Assembly (NCBI RefSeq): GCF_000340215.1
Contig: NW_006921548.1
Location: 297,400-361,399 of the forward strand
DNA from: Pseudocercospora fijiensis CIRAD86
Lineage: Eukaryota > Ascomycota > Dothideomycetes > Mycosphaerellales > Mycosphaerellaceae
Direction of reading: 5' to 3'
Length of the DNA stretch: 64,000 bases
Shown here: in pieces, positions 11,044 through 21,936 of the stretch
Layout: the number at the start of each line of letters is the position of its first letter
Position numbering within the stretch: position 1 is the first letter of the stretch
Notes under the pieces: model-generated
Told to the model about the DNA's origin: nothing
Database searches by the model: none
What the model saw: the letters and a program-made list of their open reading frames with translations, nothing else
Translations under genes and position numbers: made by a program

Positions 11044-12403
11044 TTACAATGCCACCCCCTCTTCCTGATCCTCTCCCTCAACCTCGAATCCTCCATCCCG
11101 CACCAGCACAACTAGACTCGTCATTGTAGCAAGTGTGTTGACGGCATCGGCCAAGTTTCCGGCGTGGCAATGCTCACGCAGTTGGGACCAAGCGGTGTCG
11201 AGAGCTGATGTGAGAGCTGAAAGCATTGCGGTGGATTTGGGATTGGGTTGGGATGTGGGTGTAGGGTCTTGGGGCTGAGAATGAAGAGGACTGGGTGCAT
11301 CGGCAGTGGGAGTGGGAGGAGGAGGAGGAGTGTTGGTATTGGATGGCTGTTGATAGCGATGATGGTTTGGTAATGTGTGATGACGAGTGGATGCTGCGGT
11401 GATGGGACTGCTCTTGATGCGTGGGTCGATAGCCTCTTGGTGGTGGGCGTGAAGGTCCTGGAAGCCGAGTCGCTGCTGCTGCGGATTCTGCTTGGGCGGA
11501 GGAGCACGGAGATTCTCCGCCATGTCTAGGCGTGACGGCAGAAAATCAGCATCAGTGCCGATGACTATCATTCCGGACTTGCGATCGGAAAAGTTGGCGT
11601 CGTCGTCGTCTGTGTCGATTGGGATGAATGGTGCTCGTGTGCTGGTGTGCGCAGACGTCGTCCGAGATGCCCCATAGAGTCGGGGCTGCATTCCTGATTT
11701 CTTCTTCATCACATGCGATGGGGAACTCAATTCGTCGTCAGAAGTCTGCAAAACATGGTTTCGTAAGTTGATGCGAACTTCACAGAAAGGACAGAAAACT
11801 GCGTACATCTTCGTCTTGGACAAATAAAGGGTTGCGCAGTCTGCAGCTTCGATGCTTTGGAGGTGACGGTGGTGCTGATGCTGCTCGCACTGCTGGATCG
11901 TTCTCGCGGGAAAAAGCGGTCATTGGGCTTTGGTGACCCTCTGACATAAGCACGTCCAGACTATCGGACTTCACGCCACGATGAGGTCGCGGTGTCCCGG
12001 AAGCTCTGCTGCTTGGTGGTAGACTCGCCGAGGAAGAATGATGATCGGGAGGACGAATGCCATAAGAATTGCCGGCAGCACTCTGAGTGGTATCCGATCG
12101 ATCGATAGCTTGAGGCATGTGAGCGGGCGACGTCGTCCGCAGGCGCATCGAACCATGCAGCAAGGCTGTCGTAGGCATCTTCTCTGTTGGGTGACGAAGC
12201 TCAGGGTAGTTGCGCATAATCCAGCTTAAAAGGTTGCGCTTGTTCCGCTCTTCCTCTGCGGGTGTGTGTGGAAGAGGTGGTGTCCAGGCGAGAAGGTCGT
12301 ACAATTGATTGAAGTCTTTCGGGGAGAGATGGTTGATGTATGTGGTCATAGTGTGTGCGAAGTTCGCAAGCGCTGGTCGTGAGGCTTTGTAGTCGCAAGG
12401 CAT
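11044..12403 (-). CDS. Spliced low-complexity protein of 432 aa, unidentified
   Basis: Exon 1 (12403-11807, 199 codons from ATG) joins exon 2 (11745-11044) across a 61-nt intron with GTACGC donor, CTTAC branch-like site and TTGCAG acceptor, in phase 0. Residues about 19-60 look folded (TYINHLSPKDFNQLYDLLAW, then NKRNLLSWIMRNYPEL). The middle is Ser/Pro/His-rich. After an acidic run (IDTDDDD) a Pro-rich stretch follows, and the C-terminus has a helical segment (LTSALDTAWSQLREHCHAGN). Reading through the intron would add a CPFC pair, but the spliced form removes it. The N-terminal region may be a small conserved fungal domain; no name can be given. Confidence 0.65.
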
Positions 12404-13430
12404 GTTGGAGTATGCGTGCTAATGTGGTGTGAGATGACGACAGGATTGATGGAGGAAGTAGAAGGAGAAGAGGAGTATAGGAGCTCAAGATGGGGATGTG
12501 TGGGCGATACAATGTTGGATGACTGTCGACGGCATCGACGCATGGACATGCACATGTACTCAAGGCTGTGCCCAAGGCGCGTTGGTCTGATTGGTACGTC
12601 TTCTCAATTCGTCATGCTGCTTCATCTGGCTAGACGGAGATTTAGGACGGCTGGCCCTAGCTCTGACCATCGCAGAAGACAGCGCCCATAATCACTGGCC
12701 CTGCTACGGATGCGAGAGGCTAAGGTGCCCGCGCGCGCAATGGACGTGCCGCTCCATCGTGGTCGATTTGATTGGGCCGGGGTGACTGGCCCAAACGAAT
12801 GCTGCCCAGATGGGAAATGAAGTTCTCAATAGGCGTATGCAGCGTTTGTATGATCTCGGACCGTAGTTCTCTGGCGGGGCGGGGCGGTGGACGTTGCGTC
12901 GACTTCCAATGGCCGGGAGGATGGCATGGGTGCCGTAGCCTTGTCCGTAACCGTAGCCGCGAGGGTGAAGGCGAAAAGACGGACTTCGCATGGGGCCATG
13001 GCCAGACGCTGTGTACGTGTGGTGGCGTGCGTGTCAAGTTGTCGGTGTCGCTGTGGTGCTTGATCTCAGAATCTGCGCTGGGCGCAGGGCGGGGGCGGAG
13101 ATGAGTCAGCAGCATCAACCAAGGGCGGAGTCGGAAGACCTTCCTGAAATGGAGAGGTGGATGAAAAGCCATCCACCTCAAGCATCGGCAGCAGCAAGAC
13201 GGGCACGCACGCACGCACGCACACATACGCATAAACCAAGAGGACAGCTCTTGGCTTTCATTCTGCCTCGCCTCGCCTCGCCCACGACGGTCGTCAAGAG
13301 CCACCTCGAGCACCACTCCTCGAAAGCTGTAGAGCCGACTTCGGTGTCCTCAGAACGATCAGCTACAAGTAGAAAAGTGCCAGCGCCGCATCGAGCTTAA
13401 CAACAAAACCATTGAAGATGAGGAGCGCAA
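12404..13430. other. Intergenic region, no supported gene
   Basis: This is GC-normal and not RIP-mutated. It contains an (ACGC)n tract near 13204-13222 and a (GCCTC)n tract near 13264-13281. Frames on both strands are Arg/Cys/Pro-rich and overlap each other without splice support. The part next to 12403 should hold the promoter of the minus-strand gene. Confidence 0.4.
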
Positions 13431-13433
13431 GGA

Positions 13434-14204
13434 GTGAGAGAAGGCATACGCAGAACATGCCACGCTCACTATGAATTCCCAGCCCAGACCGAAGTCGCTG
13501 TCTGCAAATGTAAAGGGGCGGAGGTTTCGAAGCAGTCCACAGACCCAGAACCATCGGACTGTTTGATACTGGCAGCGCTGCTAGCACGCGTCAATAGTGA
13601 AGCGAGGCAGGTTTGGGGACGAGGAGATGCCAGATGCAGCACGCAACGCAGAGCACAACCCGATTCAAGAGCTCAAGAAGAAGATGCGGATGGGCAAGAA
13701 TCACCGCAAGCCAATAATCCGATCAAGGCCGCATTCCACTCAACTCTGCTGGATGAAGCAAGGCGCCTCAGCACCTTCCGTCACAGCACGCCTGCGAAAG
13801 ACGAAGACGAAGAATGGAAGAAGCTCGAAGACGCCACCGGAAGCATGGGATGGAGGCCGAAGCCACCATCTAGGTAAGAGCGTGACCTAGATCATGTGTT
13901 CGCGCTACAAGCATCGCCCCACGATCGTAGTCGGTGCAAGCTAGCCGTCTACAGCCCTCCGCGCGAGAGAGCAACCAGGGTGAACAACGTAGCTTATGTC
14001 AATGCTAGTTCGGCGCAGACGGCGGAGATCAGAATCAGTGGCTCCGGCAAGGCCTTCATAGCAGCGATGCAGACAGCAATTGCGAAAGCAGTAGAGAAGA
14101 AGTTGGTCAAGATGGAGTTTCTACAACCAATATCGCCATCTCTACAGACAGCATCAATGAACCAATTTACCATAGCAATTCACTTATTGGCAATGCACTT
14201 GTAG
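13434..14204 (+). pseudogene. Probable decayed or mis-spliced plus-strand gene, unidentified
   Basis: A frame ending at 13877 contains a natural segment (IKAAFHSTLLDEARRLST, then KDEDEEWKKLEDATGSMGW) and is followed directly by a GTAAGAG donor-like site. A second frame, 13980-14204, reads SGSGKAFIAAMQTAIAKAVE and MEFLQPI, then stops. Upstream, 13360-13430 also reads as coding (CQRRIELNNKTIEDEERKE) before a TGA. No set of introns links all three parts convincingly and no good start is seen. Confidence 0.3.
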
Positions 14205-15186
14205 AGGCTGCTGCCATCAATCATCTGTGCCATTCATCCGAAACAGACACGCTCTCCTTCTCCTTCCTCTTCAGCGTGGCTTCCTCTGTAAGCCGAGCAG
14301 GCTGCGCTGCGCCAAGCTTTGAAGGCTCAACGGAGACCGGTCCGTGCCTGAACGCGCCGGTGCAAGATCTTCTGGCGAGACTGCATGTTGCCGTCTCCGG
14401 CGCATCACAATCAGCTTTCCTTTCCTTCCATATACTTCGTCTCCGCCGCGCGAACAGATCTCACGCTGTCTCACGTTCATCGTCTACTTGGACATTTGAA
14501 AACGACCCGAGCAATTCCTCAAAACCCCGCCGCCGACCAGACGCCGCCGCCTCTCGCCCTTCTCCGTATTTCCTTGCGCTCCGCCACGCACACACATCGA
14601 CATGCCCGTATCCGTCCGCGCCCACGCTGTTCGCCATCTCGTGGAATGAGCCGCTTGCACCTGATACGGTCCCGTGTGCCGGGCCAGGCGACGACGAGGT
14701 TTCCGCGAGACACAAACACCTACATGAAAGAGAAGCTACTTCAGGAAACCCCGATTGATCAGAACCCGCCCAAGTACCTGCACCCGCATCCGCATCCGCG
14801 CAATCTACCATCAATCTTGCTTGTTCCTCGCTCCTGATACGACACCGTGGGCCAGACGATCGGAAAAGCACCTTGTAGGCAAAATTTCATTTACGAAACC
14901 AGATGAGATGGACATCGTCATACTGGGCATCCGTCATGTGCGGAGCGCTCTTAGTGAGATGAAGAGGCATGCGTGGGTGACAGGAAGGGCTCCTGCGTAT
15001 TCTTATTATTCTTGTTGTTGATGATGTCGTTGTTGCTCTCCATCACGCCGCACTCTCTTGCTCTGTCCTGTTCTCTCTCCAGGCATTCCTCTGTCCTCCG
15101 TCCATCTTTCATCGTGCGCATCTTCACTCTCGTTCCTTCCTTGGTCAAAGCAATTCTTTCCCCCATCCTTACGCACAGAGTCAGCC
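14205..15186. other. Intergenic region, no supported gene
   Basis: Three frames overlap at 14276-14871 on both strands with Arg/Ser/Pro-rich, shadow-like translations. An AT-rich stretch with TTATTATTC repeats (15000-15020) and a pyrimidine-rich tract (15060-15170) precede the ATG at 15187 and are probably its promoter and 5' UTR. Confidence 0.35.
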
Positions 15187-16066
15187 ATGGAATGGGAAGG
15201 ACATCCAAACAGCGGCTTGAGTAGCAGTGAAACAGGTAAATGTCTCGAGAGGGAACCCCAATCCACCTTCATTCCTGACATTCCGAGAAGAAGCGATGAT
15301 GATGCATCTCGACGACGGAGATCAGCCACTACCAACGCCAATGTCACCACCAATGCTCCTGCGGCAATCCAACCAAGAACAACCCATCCCACCATCCTCG
15401 ACAACTAAGCTTCATTTGATGAATGACCGCCCCTGGCTTCTGCCAAACTACGACAGCCTATCACCGGCATCAATACCACCAGTGCCTCGTCATCTCATTC
15501 TGCCAAGTCATACACACGGCGGACTAAGTGCTGCCGCACCTCATCAGCTTTTCGACCCGAAAGACCTCTTCGATCTCCGCACGAACCCCGACGAAGAAAT
15601 GGAACTTGAAGAGGTAGCGGCACTCTTCGGTCTTGATCGGGCTGGCATGATCAGCACCAACACGCCATCCACACCCAATGATATCGACATGATCAGTACT
15701 CATCCATCATCCACACCCAATAATATCGACACGATCAGCTCCAACCCGTCATTCACACCCAGCATTACCAGTGGTCCAGGACTCATCCACAGTCATGTCA
15801 ACATCACCAGTACCCCATCGCAGATTCTGGTTGCTCGGGGCGATCCACGCGCCTCAAGGTCGAGCCGGAGATTGAACTGGAGACTGAGAAACGCGCAGCA
15901 GAACGGTGAACTTTTGCTGAGTGAGGCAACCTCCTCCCCTTTGTCCTGTTCTTCTTCTGGGAATACTCATGTGCGGATGCCACCGAGAACCCCTACGACT
16001 AGGCCTTGGCGGATTGATAAGAGCTGGAAGTGGAGTAGGACGAACATGGGTCGTCGCTCTCAGTAA
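15187..16066 (+). CDS. Spliced hypothetical protein of 275 aa with a three-copy 14-15 aa repeat
   Basis: A short first exon (15187-15235, ATGG after CAGCC) joins a long second exon (15288-16066) across a 52-nt intron with GTAAAT donor, CTGAC branch point and CCGAG acceptor; 276 codons result. The middle of the protein carries three tandem units of the form MIST-NTPSTPNDID, each about 42-45 bp. Upstream is an acidic helix (DPKDLFDLRTNPDEEMELEE followed by VAALFGLDRAGM); the C-terminus is Arg/Trp-rich. No family was recognised. The open frame also extends upstream to 15227 without splicing, but the two-exon form has the better start. Confidence 0.55.
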
Positions 16067-16942
16067 TCGCTCTTGCTTGCGGAATGGCGTGAAGTTGAGG
16101 TGGGCGGAAAGCAAGGTGGGTAGAGGGGCGGGCATGGAATGATAAGATGTAGTTCCAAGAGGAGAGCCCGCGAAATGAGGATTTCGTGGTCACAAGTAGC
16201 GACAACTTCAATCCCAGTCTTTCTCGCTCGAGCAAAATCAACCCCGGAGAATCATGTCTGTGGTTTGTGCAAGTCGCTTAACTCCGTCGGCAGAATGGAT
16301 CACAACGCTGGCAAGGTGTCATGCTTACCTCCCAGATCAACAGACACCCTCCTTCAGCAAAATGGACCGTGACGCCCTCCGTAGCAAGGTCCACATCGTA
16401 CCAAGTCCTCTCTCCCATCGACGGAAATCTTACTCGCTAAGTCTCTCGCCTCAGTCGGCAGTACAGACGTTCACACTGTTCGTAGCAAGATACCTATAGT
16501 ACGTCGAGCCAGCACATACATTGACCAACGAACTCATATTCGCCGGGAGCTGCTCGTAGGAATCACGAAATTTTCCTTCTCTGCCTACTCTATCCTCTCT
16601 ATTTCTCGTAACTCACGCTGTAGTTTCGTCGTACATTTCCACATCGCGCCTTCCCTATCACACGCCTTGCAATCTCCCACGAAAGCTGTGTGTATTCGTA
16701 AAATCCAGCGACGAGGTCGACTCTGGTGAACATGTATCTGAGTTGTATGGATCAAAGCGAGGTAGAGTGGAAGATCGTTCTCGTCCTGTGGGAGGTCGTT
16801 GTGCACGACCTCATTTATCTACATGTAGTTGAATTGAGTATTGCCTCTCCCGAAATCACATCTCTGCATGCGGATGCATACACAAGGAGACTGGCTCCGA
16901 TAGCGCCGAACAAGAGGGATCTGATCGGTCTGGTACGGACAG
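16067..16942. other. Intergenic region between convergent genes
   Basis: This lies between the plus-strand gene ending at 16066 and the minus-strand JmjC-like gene ending at 16943. Short frames exist (for example 16254-16499, plus) but none has a convincing start, length or splice signals. Confidence 0.4.
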
Positions 16943-19321
16943 CTAGTAGGATCCCGCGCTGCTCTTGCTTGTGCACTGACATCCCAACGCTCGGATTTTC
17001 TCAATAGCCTTTTTGGTCTTGTGGAGGAATTCGCTCACTAGTCGATCGTCTGCGTCTAGGGTGTAGTCGTGTGGGTTGCTCGTTACGATGTCTTGCAGCT
17101 TGTCCAGAGTATCTAGCAACTGAAGCGGGATTGATTCGTTGGTCGTGAGTGGGTTTGCGCAAGTCCAGTGAACAAGCTCCAGGGTTCCCACCAGCCGAAG
17201 CTTATCCCAAAGCATGCCTCCTTCCATGAGACATGGCGACAGAGTAAGCGGAGAGTGGATTACGCGCACCCCTGGGGGCATCAATAAAACGGAATGCTGA
17301 CCTGGGCGGAGAAGTAGGTATCGAATCTTGTTGGCCGGCGGAATGTAATCGGGTCCTTGCTGAGTGTATTCGTCCACTTCTGACGGAGTAAGATTGACGG
17401 CGATGAGCCATAACTTAAGTCCTTGCAGAACCTTGACCCAGGTCCCAGCGAGAAGATCGTGGTGAGGCCGAGAGTATGCTAGCGTAGATGCAAAAAGATT
17501 GAATCTCCGCGCGGCTGAGACGTCATTTGGGGAGTAGAAAGTCTGTTTGCCGGCGCGGCCGGCTCGCAGGCACATATCCAAGGTCTTTAAGACATTGTAT
17601 CTCGGGTGAACAACGAAGAGAGGCAGTGGACTTTCAACATCAGCACTCAGATTGAGCAGATTGAGGGGCGTATCCTTGACAAAGCATTTCGCAGAGCTGT
17701 CCAGCTCTGTGCGAATTCTGTCGGCGAAAGTTGACGTGGCTATCTCAGCAGTGAGAGACGGAGACGATTCATGCTCATCGCTTGGATGGAGGTGACGTAA
17801 ATCCCTCGGTTCCAGACCAATTCGTTGACTCTCCACCCGCTCAAACGCGATAGACAGAGTCGTAAGATGTTCTTTGATGATATTGTTATCGTCATCCGAA
17901 TCTGGAGCTAAGTCGGTGAGGAGGAGAGGCCTGTCAGGCACAAATCCAGCTGATAGCCGCTTGTAGAAGTCACTCGCGGTGACAGAGAAAACCTCACAGT
18001 ATGGACTGTCAAAGGACCCGAAATGAGGACGCTTGGCGGCTGAGACCCATTTGATTGCACTTTCGTAATGAATCTTCATATGCTGATTCCAGCTCGCAAG
18101 GTGGGTGAGGTGTTCAATGAGACGAGGCTTGCATTCCTCGAAGTTGTCCAAATATTCTTTTTCGGTAGGCAAGGGATGGTCGGGTAGAGGGCTTGAGAGA
18201 GGTTCGTGTCCATTCAGCGCTTGTAGAAGGCTTGAGACAGGTTCCGGCGAAGGAGAGTCATCGCCTGCATTTAGCGCTCCTGCATCTTTGTCGAGTGCAA
18301 GAGACGGAGGCACTTCTGAACCCAAGCGTGTCTCCGAATCATCATTGGATTTGGTCGTGCTGCCGGGCGTTGCAGGCGCGTATGGCGGGTCGGGTCTCGG
18401 TTTCTTCGGGGGCGGCGGGTTTGAGAGATCTTCGGGCGAAGCAGATTCATCGTCTGCATTCAGCGCTCCTGTATCTTTGTCGGGTGCAAGCACTTCCGAA
18501 CCCAAGCGCGTCTCCGAATCATCATTATTGGGTTTCTTCGGAGGTTGGGGAGCTTGCTCAAGCTTCCGCTTCTTGCATGTAGGCGATTTCGGATCCTGCT
18601 GTGACTCGACGGGGAGGAGGAGGCCATATTGGTCGTAGCTGTGTGACTCTGACGGGACCAAGTGTGGAAAGTGGACCAGACTGCCATTGTCGCGCCAATT
18701 CGCGAGGTCTGTCAGGTCTTTCTGGCCGAAGGGACAATGAGGGTTCGCGAATTGAGACGATTTAGCCAACGGCCTACGCGCCGCCATGATGCGATTCAGG
18801 CGTTCGCGGGCAACGTGCCAAGAACCAGATGCGTTGGCGGCCTTGCGCAGTTCTTCAAACCACTTTCGCCCGCCGCTTTCTCCCGGGGGGCGCACATAGT
18901 ACTCCAGCGCCTTGACGCCCCATCGTCCTGCGACGGCGATATAGGCTGCCCATGCCGCACGGCGCTCGTCTCTGATCCTTTTGTCCTTCGTTGGCTGTGC
19001 GGCAGACAGTTTTTGCACCTCCTTCCAATCATTGTGGTCTTGAACATTCGAGAAGATCTCAGCGACATCAAGGCCAAACTCCTTCACTGTCGTCTCGATG
19101 ATGTATGCGCAGTCTTGCAGATTCGCATGTCCCTGCACAATGCGGCGAACGTAGGCAAGGATGATCTCTTGGCGCGTATGTTGGGCCTCTCTGCTGCCCG
19201 GTCTGGTGGACTGCAATTGAGCAATGAGCTGTTGAAGCGTCGGGGCGATTGTATTGTCGCTGTTGCCGCCGCTGATCAGTCGGCCGAGAGTGGCATGCGT
19301 TTCGCTTTTCTGCAGCGCCAT
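16943..19321 (-). CDS. JmjC-like (jumonji/cupin) domain protein, 792 aa
   Basis: ATG 19321 has an excellent context (CTCACCATGG); the frame also extends upstream to 19489, but the 19321 start is preferred. The N-terminal half is helical and charged. The middle has two direct copies of an acidic Pro/Ser module that begins NDDSETRLGSEV (about 18540-18240). The C-terminal part looks like a JmjC fold: LLAGTWVKVLQGLKLWL, then LRPGQHSVLLMPPGVRVIHS, then a Trp-Asp after a GG turn. An HxD (H620, D622) and a distal His (H689) fit the 2-His-1-Asp iron site. If real it would be a 2-oxoglutarate/Fe(II) oxygenase or a derived fold. Many fungal relatives have no known substrate. The catalytic assignment is inference. 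Confidence 0.6.
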   Translation of the reverse strand: MALQKSETHATLGRLISGGNSDNTIAPTLQQLIAQLQSTRPGSREAQHTRQEIILAYVRRIVQGHANLQDCAYIIETTVKEFGLDVAEIFSNVQDHNDWKEVQKLSAAQPTKDKRIRDERRAAWAAYIAVAGRWGVKALEYYVRPPGESGGRKWFEELRKAANASGSWHVARERLNRIMAARRPLAKSSQFANPHCPFGQKDLTDLANWRDNGSLVHFPHLVPSESHSYDQYGLLLPVESQQDPKSPTCKKRKLEQAPQPPKKPNNDDSETRLGSEVLAPDKDTGALNADDESASPEDLSNPPPPKKPRPDPPYAPATPGSTTKSNDDSETRLGSEVPPSLALDKDAGALNAGDDSPSPEPVSSLLQALNGHEPLSSPLPDHPLPTEKEYLDNFEECKPRLIEHLTHLASWNQHMKIHYESAIKWVSAAKRPHFGSFDSPYCEVFSVTASDFYKRLSAGFVPDRPLLLTDLAPDSDDDNNIIKEHLTTLSIAFERVESQRIGLEPRDLRHLHPSDEHESSPSLTAEIATSTFADRIRTELDSSAKCFVKDTPLNLLNLSADVESPLPLFVVHPRYNVLKTLDMCLRAGRAGKQTFYSPNDVSAARRFNLFASTLAYSRPHHDLLAGTWVKVLQGLKLWLIAVNLTPSEVDEYTQQGPDYIPPANKIRYLLLRPGQHSVLLMPPGVRVIHSPLTLSPCLMEGGMLWDKLRLVGTLELVHWTCANPLTTNESIPLQLLDTLDKLQDIVTSNPHDYTLDADDRLVSEFLHKTKKAIEKIRALGCQCTSKSSAGSY

Positions 19322-19814
19322 GGTGAGGTATGGAAACGAACGACGTGTTGCGCTCAACCGCAAGCGAGAGCGGTCAGTCGAGGTGGGCGGGGCGCTGGCC
19401 CACCTCGAGTCATCGAGACCTGGATTTTGCAGTGCGGCCTGGGTTTTTTGCAGCACGGCCTGTACATCATGTGATGCCTTGCTCAACACTCAAATCGGAC
19501 ACTTTCACAAACGTCACTTGGACACATGATCCCACTTCTCGAACAGCGTCCTATACAAATTGGATCTGGTGGAATGTTGTCGTGCCATGCTATCGAAGAA
19601 TGTCCAATACCACTACTGCTGCCATGGAAGTTGAGCTGAGATGCTGTGTACTCGAGAAGAGAGAGGGATCTGATCGGGCGCCGAAGCAACGGTACTCAGC
19701 ACAGACTTCTCAATCCGTGACAGTGGCATATCGTGTGACAAAAAAACATTCAAGAATCCATCATCAAGCTCTGGCACCATGGCAGAGTTCGACGCGCGAG
19801 AGACACCATGACAG
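19322..19814. other. Intergenic region upstream of the JmjC-like gene
   Basis: This holds the promoter side of the minus-strand gene starting at 19321 and the 3' flank of the minus-strand gene 19815-21233. Plus-strand frames across this point (19330-20079) are shadows. Confidence 0.4.
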
Positions 19815-21233
19815 TCATGTCTCAGACCCCCACGACTTCGGGACCTGCTCCATGCCATATTTCTCTGTGGCTGTTGGGCCGCGAGCTTCGCCATTACCAA
19901 AACCACATGGCAGATCCGGCACAAGATTGGTAGCGGTGACCGTGGGCGGCGTGCCAGCAGCTTCGCCATTGCCAGTACCAAATGACAGGTCGGGAAATGA
20001 GCCGGCGCTCGTCCTGAGATTGGTAGCGGAGAAGATGTGTGCAGGCTCAGCGACGGGAAAGGCTGCTGCTGACGGCTGACAATGAAACGGGGGAGAGGCA
20101 TAGTAAGGAGAGGGGAACGGGGTGCCGTTGAGATCCGTACAGGCGGCCGAGGTAGAGGTGTGCGGAGTGCCGTGAGCTGTGAGGACAGACGGGCGGTCAG
20201 GATAGCAATAGACATTCCCAGATTCCAGCACGTTCGAAGGACCACTCGGACGTACACTTGTTGGGAGCTGAGGTGGCGCGTGGTCGTCGCGAAGCTGCTG
20301 ATAGAGGCCAGACGGGGCGCTGGGGATAGCATGGCGATTCGAGCGGGAGGCATCGATATTCGCGGAACAGGAACTGTCGCGGGTGAACCGTAGACACGGC
20401 AGGGGTTCAGGCGTGAAGAGACTCATGTGTGGAGGTCTTGCCAGGCTGTCGGGTGAAGCTTGGTTTTGCGTGCTTGGACAAGCTCGTCGCCGCTTAGCTG
20501 AACGGGTTGCAGTGTCTGGGCGAGGCAATAGCACAGTGCGTCGAGAGGTGTGCCGGGCAAGGGTTGCGGCGCGTTTGGTCGCCTGCTTGGACAATGGTTC
20601 TGGGGCTTGACGCTTTCTTTTTCTGGCTCCTGCTCTTGCTGCAGGCTCCTGTGCTTGGTCTTGGTCTCGCTCTCGATCACGCTCTCGATCACGCTCTTGA
20701 TCATGCTCTTGATCTTGCCCTAGCTCTCCCGCTTGCTCCTCGACTTGTAGAAACTGCTTGCGCCGCTGAATTCGGCGTTGTTGAACAGCCTTCAGATTGC
20801 TGTTGCGACATTCGCCGCCGAATGGCACGATTTGAGAGCAATCACACTCGTGTATATGACCTCCCTCCCTGGCGTCACTGCCTGTGCAGTATATGAACAT
20901 GAAATCCGTGGATGTGTGCTCGACGTCGTCGGGGGCTGGGAAGCGAGAAGGACTGTCTAGGGGTGTGACATAACGGGCGAAGTGCTCCAAGGTCGCCAGA
21001 TTGGGTCGCACGAGGTAGGACGTATTAGGTTTGAGGGGCATTGCGTACAGCGCTGCTTCCAAGTTGTGGTAGAGGGCGGCGTGGCGGTAGCGCATACCGT
21101 ACTCGAGAGGCTCGGCGCATAGAGAACAATGCTTCCAGTCGGCGGAGAGCATCAAGAACGTTATTTCGTAGCGGTGGATCGTGTGATTGCATTTGGAGCA
21201 TATAGGGTCAGTGAGATCGAGTAGTTGAGACAT
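19815..21233 (-). CDS. Hypothetical 472-aa protein with N-terminal Cys pairs
   Basis: The single-exon frame starts at ATG 21233. C12-x2-C15 and C36-x2-C39, followed by several His residues, form a likely zinc-binding module (ICSKCNHTIHRYE, HCSLCAEPLEYG). A second Cys/His cluster follows near residues 115-140 (HECDCSQIVPFGGEC). Residues about 175-200 are an Arg-Asp/Gln-Asp repeat (ERDRERDRERDQDQ) from a 12-bp DNA repeat near 20660-20720. The rest is disordered Pro/Ser/Arg-rich. The family is not recognised; a nuclear or nucleic-acid-binding role is a guess. Confidence 0.55.
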   Translation of the reverse strand: MSQLLDLTDPICSKCNHTIHRYEITFLMLSADWKHCSLCAEPLEYGMRYRHAALYHNLEAALYAMPLKPNTSYLVRPNLATLEHFARYVTPLDSPSRFPAPDDVEHTSTDFMFIYCTGSDAREGGHIHECDCSQIVPFGGECRNSNLKAVQQRRIQRRKQFLQVEEQAGELGQDQEHDQERDRERDRERDQDQAQEPAARAGARKRKRQAPEPLSKQATKRAATLARHTSRRTVLLPRPDTATRSAKRRRACPSTQNQASPDSLARPPHMSLFTPEPLPCLRFTRDSSCSANIDASRSNRHAIPSAPSGLYQQLRDDHAPPQLPTSVRPSGPSNVLESGNVYCYPDRPSVLTAHGTPHTSTSAACTDLNGTPFPSPYYASPPFHCQPSAAAFPVAEPAHIFSATNLRTSAGSFPDLSFGTGNGEAAGTPPTVTATNLVPDLPCGFGNGEARGPTATEKYGMEQVPKSWGSET

Positions 21234-21498
21234 GATTATAGCGCGAGAAGCTCACGCTGGGAGTAGGAGTAGGTGGACGGGAACTCTGAGCGTGTGCGAA
21301 ATGAACTGAGATTCGGTGTGCGCGCAGAGCACGGCTTACATTTTGCAGGCAGCCGCCGTGGCCGCGCCTTTGCGGTCGCATTGGGAACAAGTTTGAAGCT
21401 GTGCGACCAGAGGATGCACGCCGTGTTGCACCGTAACCGGGGGGTACACAACCACACTGGAGCGGGGCGATCAGGCTCATAGCGAACGAAGATTGATG

Positions 21499-21525
21499 AT
21501 GCGATGCGATGCGATGCGATGCGAT
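21499..21525. repeat. GATGC pentanucleotide microsatellite
   Basis: About five perfect copies of GATGC. This is ordinary simple repeat in a GC-normal region. Confidence 0.8.
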
Positions 21526-21936
21526 ATATCAATGCAGGGCAGCGCAGGGCAGCGTTGTGGATGAAGAACGATTTGGACCAGCTAGCATGAGAGGAGGAAG
21601 AGACTTCTCGGCAAGTTCTCGGAGACTCGTCGGAGACTCGTCGGACTTCGACTGGGTCTCCGAGACAGCAGAATTCCAACAACTCCGTGTCCCCTGCCAC
21701 TCGCTCTTCACTGCACGCAAGCGCCAACACGAGGCGTCACTATGTCTACAAGCCATCCAGCACCTTCAATGCTTCCCCTCTCTCCTACGACGGCGCGGCG
21801 ACATGCACACCTGGACACCACGAGAAAGAGGCAGACGTGCTGAGCGGCAGGACCTGGCGAATTGGGTTGCAATACGAGGTGCAGCATGATTATGGTCAAG
21901 CATGCGCCTCGCAATCGAATGATTGCTGAGACGCCA

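Noticed and set aside
18662..19474. 270-codon plus-strand frame
   Set aside because: Shadow of the JmjC-like gene on the opposite strand; Cys/Arg-rich composition and no motif.
19330..20353. Overlapping frames of about 250 codons on both strands
   Set aside because: They lie across the end of the Cys-pair gene and the JmjC gene promoter; composition is that of antisense frames.
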